Below are positions 1 to 7,985 of a stretch of 64,000 nt of DNA, piece by piece (position 1 is the stretch's first letter; each line of letters begins with the position of its first letter). The translations under genes were made by a program, and so were the position numbers. Location: assembly GCF_020866965.1 (NCBI RefSeq), contig NZ_JAJATX010000004.1, positions 1 to 64,000 of the forward strand, read 5' to 3'. The DNA is from Microvirga roseola (GTDB taxonomy: Bacteria > Pseudomonadota > Alphaproteobacteria > Rhizobiales > Beijerinckiaceae). The notes under the pieces are model-generated. The model was not told the DNA's origin and made no database searches. It saw only the letters and a list, made by a program, of their open reading frames with translations.

Positions 1-582
1 CCGTTCTTCACGACCAAGGAAGCCGGCAAGGGAACTGGATTGGGCCTGAGCCAGGTGTATGGCTTCGTCCGGCAGTCCAACGGTCATGTAAGGATCAACA
101 GCGAACTGGGCGAAGGCACGACGATCAAGATCTACCTGCCCCGCCTGATCGGCTCCGATGAGGAGCCTGCCGAGATGCCGGCAAAGAGCCCAGTCATGGT
201 GCGGGGGGCAGGCGAGACTATCCTGGTTGTGGAGGACGAGCCCGATCTGCGAGCCTACACCACTGAGACACTCCGTGATCTTGGGTACCGCGTTCTTGAG
301 GCGGCCGAGGGTCGGGAGGCTCTAGAGATTGTCGAGCGGCATCCGGAGATCGACCTACTCTTTACCGATGTCGTTCTGACCGGGGGGATGAACGGGCGTG
401 CGCTTTCTGACGAGGTTTCCCGGCGCAAGCCGGGGCTGCCGGTTCTGTTCACCACGGGCTACACCTCGAACGCCATCGTCCACCATGGTCGCCTTGACCC
501 TGGGATGCATCTGATCGGGAAGCCTTTCACCTATGCCGAGCTAGCCACCAAGGTGAGGCGAATGCTGGACAGAACCGTGTAA
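1..582 (+). CDS. Hybrid sensor histidine kinase, C-terminal part (partial)
   Basis: The reading frame is already open at base 1, so the N-terminus lies outside the window. The first about 50 residues are the end of a HATPase_c domain: a G-box (GTGLGLS) followed by the usual strand ending in IYLPRL. After a short linker comes a complete receiver domain with the acidic pair in VVEDEP, the likely phospho-accepting Asp in LLFTDVVL and the conserved Lys in GKPF. This is the standard architecture of a soluble or membrane hybrid kinase with a C-terminal REC domain. The signal sensed cannot be told because the sensor part is missing. No partner response regulator follows. Confidence 0.9.
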   Translation, partial: PFFTTKEAGKGTGLGLSQVYGFVRQSNGHVRINSELGEGTTIKIYLPRLIGSDEEPAEMPAKSPVMVRGAGETILVVEDEPDLRAYTTETLRDLGYRVLEAAEGREALEIVERHPEIDLLFTDVVLTGGMNGRALSDEVSRRKPGLPVLFTTGYTSNAIVHHGRLDPGMHLIGKPFTYAELATKVRRMLDRTV

Positions 583-790
583 TGGTTTCCTCTACCTCAA
601 GACCCAGTGCGTCCCGAGCAATGGACACAGCGAGCAATGTTTGGTGAGAGATGCTGAGAGGGCATTTCTCCGTAAACACAAACGCGATGTCCCCCATAGG
701 GCCGCCTTCCTCAAGTCGTCATGTTGTAAGCAACTGGTCCGCTTGCTTCTGACCAGTTCAGTGTCCGAAGTTCCCCCCGTAGGAGGGCCG
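583..790. other. Intergenic, no gene recognised
   Basis: An open frame begins at an ATG-less start near 641 and runs into the next gene, but its first 50 codons do not look protein-like. The next gene has a better start with a ribosome binding site at 780-787. No hairpin terminator was seen after the kinase. Confidence 0.4.
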
Positions 791-1197
791 GTGCTGAGAA
801 CACCCCGCTATCTCTATCATGGCACGATGTTCGCACGATTGAAGGCGATCTACCGTGATGGTCTGAAGCCCGGCGAAGTTCCGATCTGGCGTGACGATGC
901 AGAACTTACTCAGCGTTGCTCAGAAGCTGTCTTCTTTGCAGATTATTGGCGTGGTGCCGCGTTCTTCGCTGAGATCGCATACTACCGTTCCCGTGGCCGC
1001 AGAGAGGGACTAGGGAGGCGCCCCGTCATCATTCGCATCAGCGCGAGCGAGCATGTGGCATCGCAGAGGTTATTGACTATTTAAGGGATGGCGGCGACAC
1101 GCTCGCTGCTAATTCTGTAGCAGTTCGCTTCAGATCAGCAGAATGTGTGCAGTGGATCAGCCTGAGTTGCTGCTGGTTGGGAGATGCTCGCACTTAG
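791..1197 (+). pseudogene. ART-fold/RNA 2'-phosphotransferase-like protein, frameshifted
   Basis: The chosen start is GTG at 791, preceded by an AGGAGG-type site at 781-787. The first part contains RYLYHGT, then LKAIYRDGLKPG, then EAVFFADYWRGAAFFAE and RPVIIRIS. This order of an H-G-T loop, an I..GL.P turn and a later beta strand resembles ADP-ribosyltransferase-fold and KptA-like proteins. That is a pattern impression, not a confirmed family match. The frame closes at 1084, but from about 1050 the next frame continues convincingly (IAEVIDYLRDGGDTLAANS, ending near AECVQWI) to a stop at 1195-1197. A single indel near 1045-1057 therefore splits one gene. It could be real decay or a sequence error. 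The function is unknown. Confidence 0.45.
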
Positions 1198-1217
1198 CCG
1201 CAAGTAGTCTCGCCCAA

Positions 1218-1800
1218 TCAAATCCCCGCGCCATTCTCGAAGGTTCGCCCCCACCGCTCCTCGAACTCCTCTTCCTCTCGAATGATGCGGTTGAGTTGGC
1301 CGTCGAGTTCGTCCCGCAGTTCGTGGATGCTGCGGCGGGGTTGTTCGGGCTCGCCATAGGGATCGTGCTCCGGATAGGCCGGGCGGACATGCTTCTCGAT
1401 CTCGCCGAGGACGCGGGTGATGCGGGCCAGCGGCTGGAGGGAGCGCTGGGCGATGTCGAGGGGCTGCTCCTCGAGAGCCGCCGCGTGGCGCTCGGTGAGC
1501 CGCCAGAGCTTTTCGGTGACCCGCTCCCGGGCATGGCCCGAGCGGTCGGGCCGGTTGACGACCCGCGCCGGAGCCGCCGCGCCCGGCGGACGCCGCCAGC
1601 CCCCTTGCGTGGCGTAGCGGGACACGGTGGCGGCGGAAACGCCGACCTCCTGCCCGATGCCGCTGGTAGGATTGCGTCGTGCCCTCCACCAGATTCCGCA
1701 TCTGCCCGATGCGGTCGGCCGACAGCTTCTCCCGGAACCCGGCGGCGAGATCGGCGGGCTTGCCGGGCGGGGACGGGGAGGATGCGTCGGTCATGGCCAT
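1218..1800 (-). pseudogene. Helix-turn-helix domain protein, frameshifted
   Basis: Translation from ATG at 1800 (GGAAGAG upstream) gives MAMTDASS and then REKLSADRIGQMRNLVEGTTQS. The homology-like sequence then jumps frame near 1670. The second frame reads TSGIGQEVGVSAATVSRYA, a typical helix-turn-helix, followed by a basic and glutamate-rich tail to the stop at 1218. Removing one base in the tcctacc run near 1668-1674 joins the two halves into about 193 residues. The tail is predicted to be helical (HELRDELDGQLNRIIREEEE). It looks like a small DNA-binding protein. No phage or transposon neighbours identify its role. Decay and sequencing error are both possible. Confidence 0.5.
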
Positions 1801-1880
1801 GGCTCTTCCGGCTTTCGAACAAAACAAGAACAAAATAGCGGTGCGGTGAAAAGAGTCAAGCTTGGAGCGGGGATCGGTTT

Positions 1881-1904
1881 TCCCTCGCCCGTGCGGGAGA
1901 GGGA
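1881..1904. repeat. REP-like palindrome
   Basis: The arms TCCCTCGCCCG and CGGGAGAGGGA pair at 10 of 11 positions around a two-base centre. Short GC-rich palindromes of this style are commonly dispersed between genes in alphaproteobacteria. Only one copy was noticed in this window, so its repeat status is an inference. Confidence 0.35.
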
Positions 1905-2034
1905 GTCGGGCGTGGCCTCCTGGTCCGGCCTCTCGCCCGGTCGGACCACCCCCCTAGCCTTTCCCGAATACGGGGAGGGAGTGGCGCTTGCGTCCCGCGA
2001 CGGCCTGCGGCCTCGCGCCGGTTCGCGCCGGGGT

Positions 2035-2048
2035 CTCATCCGAAAGGG
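2035..2048. repeat. 14-bp direct repeat, left copy
   Basis: CTCATCCGAAAGGG is exactly repeated at 2723-2736, and the two copies bracket the lipocalin gene. Both are preceded by a run of G. It may be part of a dispersed intergenic element. Confidence 0.4.
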
Positions 2049-2119
2049 CGCTCTAGGCATCGCCCCGTGGACCGGAACCGGGATTTGCGGCGCCGATCAA
2101 CCCGAAGAGGAGATTCGCG

Positions 2120-2687
2120 ATGAAGGCCCTGGCGTCCGCCACGTTTCTTGCCGCAGCCCTGACCGCCGTCGGCGCCCAGGCGCAGGAGAAGGCAGCCGGT
2201 TCGCAGACCAGGGTGGACCCCAAGGCCTATGCGGGCCTGTGGTACGAGGTCGCCCGCACCCCGACGCCGTTCCAGGAGCCCTGTGACGGCGGCGTGACCG
2301 CCTCTTACGAGATCGTCGATCCTCGGACCGTGCGGGTGCTCAACCGCTGCGACCGGCCCGACGGCAGCGTGAACCGCGTCGAGGGAACGGCCAAGGTCGT
2401 GGGCGACGATTTCCGCCGCCTCAAGGTCGACTTTCCGCAAACGCCGGACGACGGCGAGGCGAATTTCGTGATCGAGGCGGTCGGCCCCGGTCGAGGACGG
2501 GCGCTATTCCTGGGCGGTGGTCCGCGGGCCGGGCGAAGGGTTCGGCTGGATTCTCTCCCGCTCGCCCGACCTCGACGAGGAGGCGCGCGAGGCGGCGGAA
2601 GCGGCCATGGAGGAGGCGGGCCTCGATCCGACGCGGCTCGAGGAGACCGATCAGCCGCCCGAGACCTACCGGCCCGGCCAGCAGTAA
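2120..2687 (+). pseudogene. Outer-membrane lipocalin (Blc-like), frameshifted
   Basis: ATG at 2120 follows a good ribosome binding site. A signal peptide of about 21 residues ends at AQAQ. The lipocalin signature GLWYEVARTPTPFQ follows at about residues 38-51, then the barrel through NFVIEAVGP. Near 2483-2490 the frame breaks in a ggccccgg run. The next frame continues with VEDGRYSWAVVRGPGEGFGWILSRSP, the expected C-terminal half of a bacterial Blc-type lipocalin, and stops at 2687. Without correction the frame runs on to 2767 as Arg/Gly-rich nonsense. The intact protein would have about 189 residues and store or carry lipids in the periplasm or outer membrane. One indel suffices to explain the break. 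Confidence 0.75.
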
Positions 2688-2722
2688 CCGCCTGCGAAGC
2701 GCCCGTCCGCCTTCCGACGGGG

Positions 2723-2736
2723 CTCATCCGAAAGGG
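2723..2736. repeat. 14-bp direct repeat, right copy
   Basis: Second exact copy of CTCATCCGAAAGGG, 36 bases after the corrected lipocalin stop and 688 bases from the first copy. Confidence 0.4.
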
Positions 2737-2806
2737 ACAGAGCGCAGACGTGTGGCTGCCTCTATGATGGCGGCGGGGAGGGGGCTTTGCCGGAAAGGGG
2801 GCCGCG

Positions 2807-3223
2807 ATGCCGCGCCTGGAGGAGATACCGGATGCCTTCATGGAGGCGTGGAACCGGCACGACATGAACACGCTCGCCGGCCTGTTCGCCGAGGACGCCC
2901 ATTTCGTCAACGTGGTCGGGATGTGGTGGACGAGCCGCGCCGAGATCGCGGCCGCCCATGAGGCCACCCACGCCACCCTGTTCAGGGACAGCCAACTCTC
3001 CGGCGTTCTCGCCGCCATGACGCCCCTCGCCCCGGGCGTCGCCGCCCTGCACGTGACCTGGACGCTCGAAGGCCAGCTCGAGCCCGACGGCAGCCGCGGC
3101 GGGATCAGGCGGGGCATCCTGCTCCTCATCGCGACCGAGGCGGCGGACGGCTGGACGATCCGGGTGGCCCAGAACACCGACATCGTGCCGGGCCTGGCCG
3201 CGCCGCCTGCCCTGGAGCGCTGA
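2807..3223 (+). CDS. SgcJ/EcaC-type SnoaL-like protein
   Basis: A 138-residue protein of the cone-shaped NTF2/SnoaL fold. It opens with IPDAFMEAWNRHD, then GLFAEDAHFVNVVGMWW, the hallmark of the SgcJ/EcaC (DUF4440-like) family. Members are small dimeric proteins often annotated as oxidoreductases without proven activity. There is no signal peptide, so it is probably cytosolic. It stands between the lipocalin and a DMT exporter on the same strand, but 171 bases separate it from the exporter, so an operon is uncertain. Confidence 0.8.
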   Translation: MPRLEEIPDAFMEAWNRHDMNTLAGLFAEDAHFVNVVGMWWTSRAEIAAAHEATHATLFRDSQLSGVLAAMTPLAPGVAALHVTWTLEGQLEPDGSRGGIRRGILLLIATEAADGWTIRVAQNTDIVPGLAAPPALER

Positions 3224-3287
3224 AACGGGGCTGTAACGGATTTCAGGGCCTTTCAGGGAATCTTGCAGGGCATTACAGGGCATTGCC

Positions 3288-3301
3288 ATGAAACGTTTCA
3301 T
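3288..3301. promoter_or_regulatory. Perfect 14-bp palindrome upstream of the DMT exporter
   Basis: ATGAAACGTTTCAT is fully self-complementary and lies about 95 bases before the exporter start. It is preceded by paired near-repeats of TTTCAGGG and CAGGGCATT (3241-3284). It looks like an operator, but the binding protein is unknown. The LysR regulator encoded tail-to-tail with the exporter is one candidate. Confidence 0.4.
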
Positions 3302-3394
3302 CAGCGTTTCAGGAGCAACCGATCATTTTTCATCATTTGTGCTGATGGGGGGTTCGGGCTTAAAGCGGGGGTGCATCACCACATCGGAACGACC

Positions 3395-4327
3395 ATGACC
3401 CAAGCCGCCCTTGCCCCTGCCGCAGCCCCCGCGCCGGCGCGGATCGACGGGAGCACGCTCGGCCTTTATGTGGCCACCGTGTTCCTGTGGGGCGTGAGCT
3501 GGATCGGGATCAGGGCCCAGCTCGGGATCGTGGCGCCGGAAATGTCGGTGCTGTGGCGGTTCCTGCTCGCGGCCGTTCTCATGTGGGGCTGGGTTCTCGC
3601 CACGGGACACCGGGTGCGGTTCGCGCTCGGCGATCACCTGCGCTTCGCCGCGGTGGGGTGCTGCCTGTTCTCGTTAAACTTCATCTCGTTCTATTACGGA
3701 GGGCTGAGCATTCCCTCGGGCCTGCTCTCGGTGGTGTTCTCGCTGGCCTCCGTGTTCAACCTCGTCCTCGGCTTTCTCATCTTCCGCCAGAGGGTCGAGC
3801 CGCGGGTGGCGCTGGGCGGCGTGATCGGGTTTGCCGGGATCGGCCTTCTGTTCTGGCCGGAGATCGCGGGCGCGGGCTTCAATACGGCGGCCTTGTGGGG
3901 GCTCGGGCTCTGCGTGATAGGCACGCTGTTCTTCTGCTCCGGCAACATGGTCTCGACGGTCGTGCAGCGCCGGGGCGTGCCGCTGCTCTCGGCCACCGCC
4001 TGGGGCATGACCTATGGCTGCGTGGTGCTGCTGGCGCTGAACCTGGTGCGCGGCAACGCCTTCATCATCGAGCCCACGGCGAAGTACATCGGCTCGCTTC
4101 TGTATTTGTCCGTGGGGGCGTCCGTGCTGGCCTTCATGTCCTATCTGACGCTGCTGCGCCGCCTCGGGGCCGCGCGGGCGGGCTATGCCACGGTGCTGTT
4201 TCCCATCGTGGCTCTCGCCGTCTCGACCGCGGTCGAGGGCTACGCGTGGACGCCGCTTGCGGTGATCGGCGTCGCCTGCGCGCTCGTGGGCAACATCCTC
4301 GTCCTGCGCCGCCCGGCGGCGAGGTAA
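3395..4327 (+). CDS. DMT-superfamily (EamA) transporter
   Basis: 310 residues with about ten hydrophobic segments arranged as two EamA repeats. The first repeat has the typical WGVSWIGIRAQLG start and the second begins near FNTAALWGLGLCVIGTL. The start is set at ATG 3395. The frame is open upstream, but that part is not protein-like. EamA proteins are inner-membrane exporters of amino acids, metabolites or nucleobases, and the substrate cannot be read from sequence. The stop lies 2 bases from the stop of the convergent LysR gene. Confidence 0.88.
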   Translation: MTQAALAPAAAPAPARIDGSTLGLYVATVFLWGVSWIGIRAQLGIVAPEMSVLWRFLLAAVLMWGWVLATGHRVRFALGDHLRFAAVGCCLFSLNFISFYYGGLSIPSGLLSVVFSLASVFNLVLGFLIFRQRVEPRVALGGVIGFAGIGLLFWPEIAGAGFNTAALWGLGLCVIGTLFFCSGNMVSTVVQRRGVPLLSATAWGMTYGCVVLLALNLVRGNAFIIEPTAKYIGSLLYLSVGASVLAFMSYLTLLRRLGAARAGYATVLFPIVALAVSTAVEGYAWTPLAVIGVACALVGNILVLRRPAAR

Positions 4328-4329
4328 GG

Positions 4330-5220
4330 CTACTCCGCCGCGACCGGGAGCGGCGCGCGGGCCGCGCCCAGATTGTCCAGCGACTGCTTGATGTGGACGC
4401 CGAGCGCATCGGCGAGCGGGTTCTCCGCGCCGCGGGCGCGGATGAGCCCGATCTTGCAGGAGGGCAGGGCGGGATAGCCGTCGGAGGGGCCGAGGATCCG
4501 CATGCCGGGGCGCACCGCGCTCTCCGGCAGCACCGAGACCGCGAGCCCCGCCAGCACCGCCGCGCCCACGGCGGTCGAATGCCAGCTCACATAGGCGATG
4601 CGGTAGGGACGGTTCGCGCCCTCCAGCGCCTCCGTCGCGGAGTGGCGCCAGTCGCAGTTGGGACGGCCCATGGCCAGCGGAGTCGGCGATTCCTCATGCA
4701 CCCCGTGGCGGGCGGAGGTGACCCACAGGAGCTGCTCGATCCGCACGATCTCGGAGGGGCCGCGCCGGTCCATGTGGGTGATGATGGCGAGGTCCAAGTC
4801 GCCGTGCTGCATGCGCTCGATCAGGTTGTGCGTCGGTTCGCACACCACCGTCACCTCGGCCTTGGGGTTGGAGCGCGAGAAGCGGGCCAGGATCTCCGGC
4901 AGGTAGCGGTCGGCGTAGTCGTCCGGGAGGCCGAGCCGCACCCGGCCGGTGAGTTTGTTGTCCTCGAAGGAGGCCATGCATTCCGCATTCAGGCGCACGA
5001 TCCGGCGGGCATAGTCCAGCAGGCGCTCGCCCTCGTCGGTGAGCTTGGAGAGCCGCCCGTCGCGCTCGAAGAGCGGCTTGCCGACCCGGTCCTCCAGCCG
5101 CTTCATCTGCATGGACACGGCGCTCTGCGTCTTGTGCACGGTCTCCGCCGCGCGGGTGAAGGACCCCGTATCCGAAATCGCGACGAAGGTCCGAAGCTGG
5201 TCGATATCGAGAAGGTGCAT
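4330..5220 (-). CDS. LysR-family transcriptional regulator
   Basis: 296 residues. The N-terminal winged helix-turn-helix reads LRTFVAISDTGSFTRAAETV then KTQSAVSMQMKRLEDRVGKPLFERDGR. A substrate-binding domain of the periplasmic-binding type follows (GRVRLGLPDDY, about residue 85 onward). The start is ATG 5220, because the upstream open frame lacks family similarity. It is convergent with the DMT exporter. Its own upstream region (5221-5340) is AT-rich and contains ATGAAAT and ATTTCA half-sites resembling the palindrome upstream of the exporter, so it may control that gene. This is an inference. Confidence 0.9.
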   Translation of the reverse strand: MHLLDIDQLRTFVAISDTGSFTRAAETVHKTQSAVSMQMKRLEDRVGKPLFERDGRLSKLTDEGERLLDYARRIVRLNAECMASFEDNKLTGRVRLGLPDDYADRYLPEILARFSRSNPKAEVTVVCEPTHNLIERMQHGDLDLAIITHMDRRGPSEIVRIEQLLWVTSARHGVHEESPTPLAMGRPNCDWRHSATEALEGANRPYRIAYVSWHSTAVGAAVLAGLAVSVLPESAVRPGMRILGPSDGYPALPSCKIGLIRARGAENPLADALGVHIKQSLDNLGAARAPLPVAAE

Positions 5221-5472
5221 GCCTTTAGCCCCATCATCAAGATCAGTGATGATACATATCTCAAACAATCGCTTCAAGTGATGAAATGGCCCGTGGTATA
5301 AAATCTGTGGATGTTGAAATCCAATAATCATTTCAGCGGACTAGGCGAAATATCGATGTGGAATGCTTCGGAAGATTTCCGGCAGTCCTCTCACCTTTCT
5401 CCGGCACATCCTTGAAGCCATTCCACCGCTTCACCGCGGCAGAATTGAGATTGAACGCGAAGGAGACCACCG

Positions 5473-5802
5473 ATGAACCGGTCTGCAAACCCTGTGATGA
5501 ATGTTCCCGGATCGAGCGTCCTGGGCCAGGTGACGCGCACGGTCCTCCGCTTCTTCGCGGCCCTCAAGGACCGCCGGGAGGTCCTGCACCTCGCCGAGTT
5601 CGACGACCGGATGCTGCAGGACATCGGTCTGTGCCGCAGCGATGTGGATTCGGCGCTGTCGGAACCGCTCATCCGGACGCCCTCCGCGGTGTTGGTTCGA
5701 TGTGCGGAGCAGCATGGTCGGACGAGGCGGGCAGCCCTTTCTGTCCGCGCCGGACGGCCGGTGGTTCCGGTTGTGAAACGGTCGACGCTCAGGGCTTCTT
5801 GA
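5473..5802 (+). CDS. DUF1127 domain protein
   Basis: 109 residues, basic. The centre has the DUF1127 signature: LAEFDDRMLQDIGLCRSDV followed by the ALSEPL segment. Small DUF1127 proteins are widespread in alphaproteobacteria and some affect phosphate or RNA metabolism, but most have no known role. This copy is longer than the usual 45-80 residues because of a basic C-terminal tail. Its last 14 bases overlap the convergent end of the DUF937-like gene. A preceding aaggagaccacc site supports the start. Confidence 0.8.
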   Translation: MNRSANPVMNVPGSSVLGQVTRTVLRFFAALKDRREVLHLAEFDDRMLQDIGLCRSDVDSALSEPLIRTPSAVLVRCAEQHGRTRRAALSVRAGRPVVPVVKRSTLRAS

Positions 5803-6565
5803 GGTCGATCTTCCAGGCATCCGCAAAGATCGACTGAAGGGACGCGATGTACTGCGCCTGCATCTCGCGCCCCTTCTCCATCATCTCCTCCCAGGGAGCA
5901 GCCGGCCCGGCCGGGTTCGGCTGCTCCTCCGGTTTCGGAGCCTGGGGCATCTGCATGAAGGCCGTCATCATCCCCTCGAAGGGATTGGCCGCGGGGGTCG
6001 CCCGTTCCTGCCCGGACGAAGCCTTGCTCTGCTCGTCCGGAGATGCGGTCTTCATCCAGCCGCCCCAGAGATCCATCGGGGGATTGGCGGCTTTCTGATC
6101 GCCCTGGGCGGCTCCGGCCTGAGGGGCGAAGGCCTGCATCGCCTGGGTCTGAGCCATCGCCCATTGCGACATCGCCCCGGCGAAGAGCCCGGCAAAGACC
6201 GGCAGCAACTGCTGCATGGTCTCGACGCTGATCCCCGCAAAGTCGGCGGCCTGATGGGCGACGCGGCGGCTGACCTCGTCAGAGCCGAAGATCTGATCAA
6301 GGACCCTGCGGCCCTCCTGCTGCGCCTGTGCCGCGAAGGCCTGCCCTGTCCCCTGCCAGGGATTCGGGAAGGCCCCGCCCATCATCGACTGGAAGAACTG
6401 GGCAGGGTTGGAGGCTATGTTGTGCTGCAGCCCCATGGCAAAGGCCGGCATGATGGCCGCCATGGCCTTCTGCATCTGATCGTTCGAGAGCTGGAACTGC
6501 CGGGTGAGGGCGCTGAGGCCCGCATGCGCCTGGGCCTGCTGCACGAGATCGAACCAGTTGAACAT
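5789..6565 (-). CDS. DUF937-like protein, possible PHB-granule associated
   Basis: 258 residues, rich in Ala, Met and Gln. The N-terminus (MFNWFDLVQQAQAHAGLSAL then QLSNDQMQKAMAAIMPAFAM) resembles DUF937 proteins. Middle segments have glycine- and methionine-rich amphipathic helices. The C-terminus (PWEEMMEKGREMQAQYIAS) resembles phasin/PhaM-type helices. No enzymatic motif or signal peptide is visible. A role at storage granules is only a suggestion from composition. The gene stands alone between the DUF1127 gene and the MATE pump. Confidence 0.65.
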   Translation of the reverse strand: MFNWFDLVQQAQAHAGLSALTRQFQLSNDQMQKAMAAIMPAFAMGLQHNIASNPAQFFQSMMGGAFPNPWQGTGQAFAAQAQQEGRRVLDQIFGSDEVSRRVAHQAADFAGISVETMQQLLPVFAGLFAGAMSQWAMAQTQAMQAFAPQAGAAQGDQKAANPPMDLWGGWMKTASPDEQSKASSGQERATPAANPFEGMMTAFMQMPQAPKPEEQPNPAGPAAPWEEMMEKGREMQAQYIASLQSIFADAWKIDLKKP

Positions 6566-6605
6566 GGGCGGCCTCCCTGAAGGCGACGCTTCGCCCCCTG
6601 CTGAC

Positions 6606-7985
6606 TTACAACGCCGGAACAGCTTGCCTCTCCAGGCGCCTGATTGTCCAGAACGCCGTTAAGATGGCTGCAATGCCAAACGCGACAGACCCGATACCGA
6701 TCCCGAGGAGGGCGCCCTTGGGCCCGCCGATCTGCGCGCCGAAATAGGCGAAGGGGATCATGCCGAGCGTTGCCCGTCCCCAGTTGAAGAAAGTCGAGAG
6801 CAGCGGATAGCCGAGATTGTTGAAGGAGGCGTTCGCCACGAAGACCAGGGCGACGAAGAACCAGATGAACCCGCTGAGCTGGCAGAAGAACTGCACCAGC
6901 TCCGCCGTCAAGGGAGGTGCGTTGAAGATCTGGGTCAGCGGGACGCGCACGAGGAACAGGATCAGCCAGACCACGCCGACATAGACCACCGTGAAGGTGA
7001 GGGCGTCCTTGAGGACCTGTTGCATCCGGTCGTAGCGCTGCGCGCCCCAGTTCTGCCCGAGCACGGGACCGATGGCTCCCGCGAGCGCGAAAAGGCCGGC
7101 GAAAGCGAGCGGCGTCACCCGGTCGATGATGGCGGAGGCGGCGATGGCCTGATCGCCGAACTGGGCCATGACGCCGGTGAAGAAGGCGTTGGAAGCGGGC
7201 GCCGCGATGTTGGTGAGGATTGCCGGGACGGCGATGGCGAAGAAGGCGCGCGCATCGGCTGCGACCGCGTGCGGATGCGGGTAGGCGAGCAGCTTGTGGA
7301 CTCGCGTGACATAGCCGTATGCAACGGCGAGATAGGCGACCCGGGCGATGTTGATGGTGATCGCCGCGCCGTCGGATTTGAGGTCGAGGCCGAAGATCAG
7401 AAGTGGATCGAGCACCACCGTGACGGCCGCGACGGAAAGCGTGGCATACATGCTGCGCCTCGCGTCGCCCGCGGCGCGCAGGACGGTCGAAAGCCCCATC
7501 CCCAAGGCCATCAGCACGTTGGTCGGCAGTGCAATCCAGAGAAAGCTGCTGGCGACGAGGTAGGTCTGTTCGTTCGCGCCGAGCGCATGAAGCACCGTCG
7601 GCAGCAGAGGCAGGATAATTCCGCTAACGGCCGCGGCGACCAGGGCCATGAGAATGGTGCCGGAGGTCGCAAGCCTGCGCGCATCGTCGAGGCGTCGTGC
7701 GCCGAGCGCCCGCGAGACCAGGGCGCCGATGGGGATCATCAGGCCGACATTGATCGAGACGGTGAAGAACATCACCACCGTGGCGAGACCGACGCCCGCC
7801 GTCATGCTCGGATCGTTCAGCCACGAGATGTAGAGAAGCGAAACGAAGTCGACGATGAAGATCGCAATCAGCCCGGCCGTCGCCGTTCCCGTCATCACGA
7901 GGACATGGCGCATGGTCGAGCCGACCACGAAGCGCGGAGCCGTCGCGTGCCCGTCGAGCGTCCCCGGCTTGGGTTCCGCGTCCAT
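6606..7985 (-). CDS. MATE-family efflux transporter
   Basis: 459 residues with twelve predicted membrane segments in two six-helix halves. Halves typical of MatE are visible: FVSLLYISWLNDPSMTAGVG early and ITNIAAPASNAFFTG in the second half. MATE pumps exchange Na+ or H+ for cationic drugs and metabolites. The ATG at 7985 overlaps the stop of the upstream cation antiporter gene by one base, so the two are almost certainly cotranscribed and translationally coupled. Confidence 0.92.
   Translation of the reverse strand: MDAEPKPGTLDGHATAPRFVVGSTMRHVLVMTGTATAGLIAIFIVDFVSLLYISWLNDPSMTAGVGLATVVMFFTVSINVGLMIPIGALVSRALGARRLDDARRLATSGTILMALVAAAVSGIILPLLPTVLHALGANEQTYLVASSFLWIALPTNVLMALGMGLSTVLRAAGDARRSMYATLSVAAVTVVLDPLLIFGLDLKSDGAAITINIARVAYLAVAYGYVTRVHKLLAYPHPHAVAADARAFFAIAVPAILTNIAAPASNAFFTGVMAQFGDQAIAASAIIDRVTPLAFAGLFALAGAIGPVLGQNWGAQRYDRMQQVLKDALTFTVVYVGVVWLILFLVRVPLTQIFNAPPLTAELVQFFCQLSGFIWFFVALVFVANASFNNLGYPLLSTFFNWGRATLGMIPFAYFGAQIGGPKGALLGIGIGSVAFGIAAILTAFWTIRRLERQAVPAL

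Larger units (their letters stand above)
1801..2119. other. Intergenic stretch with palindromic repeat-like sequence
   Basis: About 320 bases without a supported gene. It contains a near-perfect palindrome at 1881-1904 and one copy (2035-2048) of a 14-base sequence that recurs at 2723-2736 on the far side of the lipocalin gene. The end of the stretch carries the lipocalin ribosome binding site (aagaggaga). Confidence 0.5.

Noticed and set aside
3487-5301. Open frame of 604 codons on the plus strand
   Set aside because: Runs through the DMT gene in another frame and antisense to the LysR gene.
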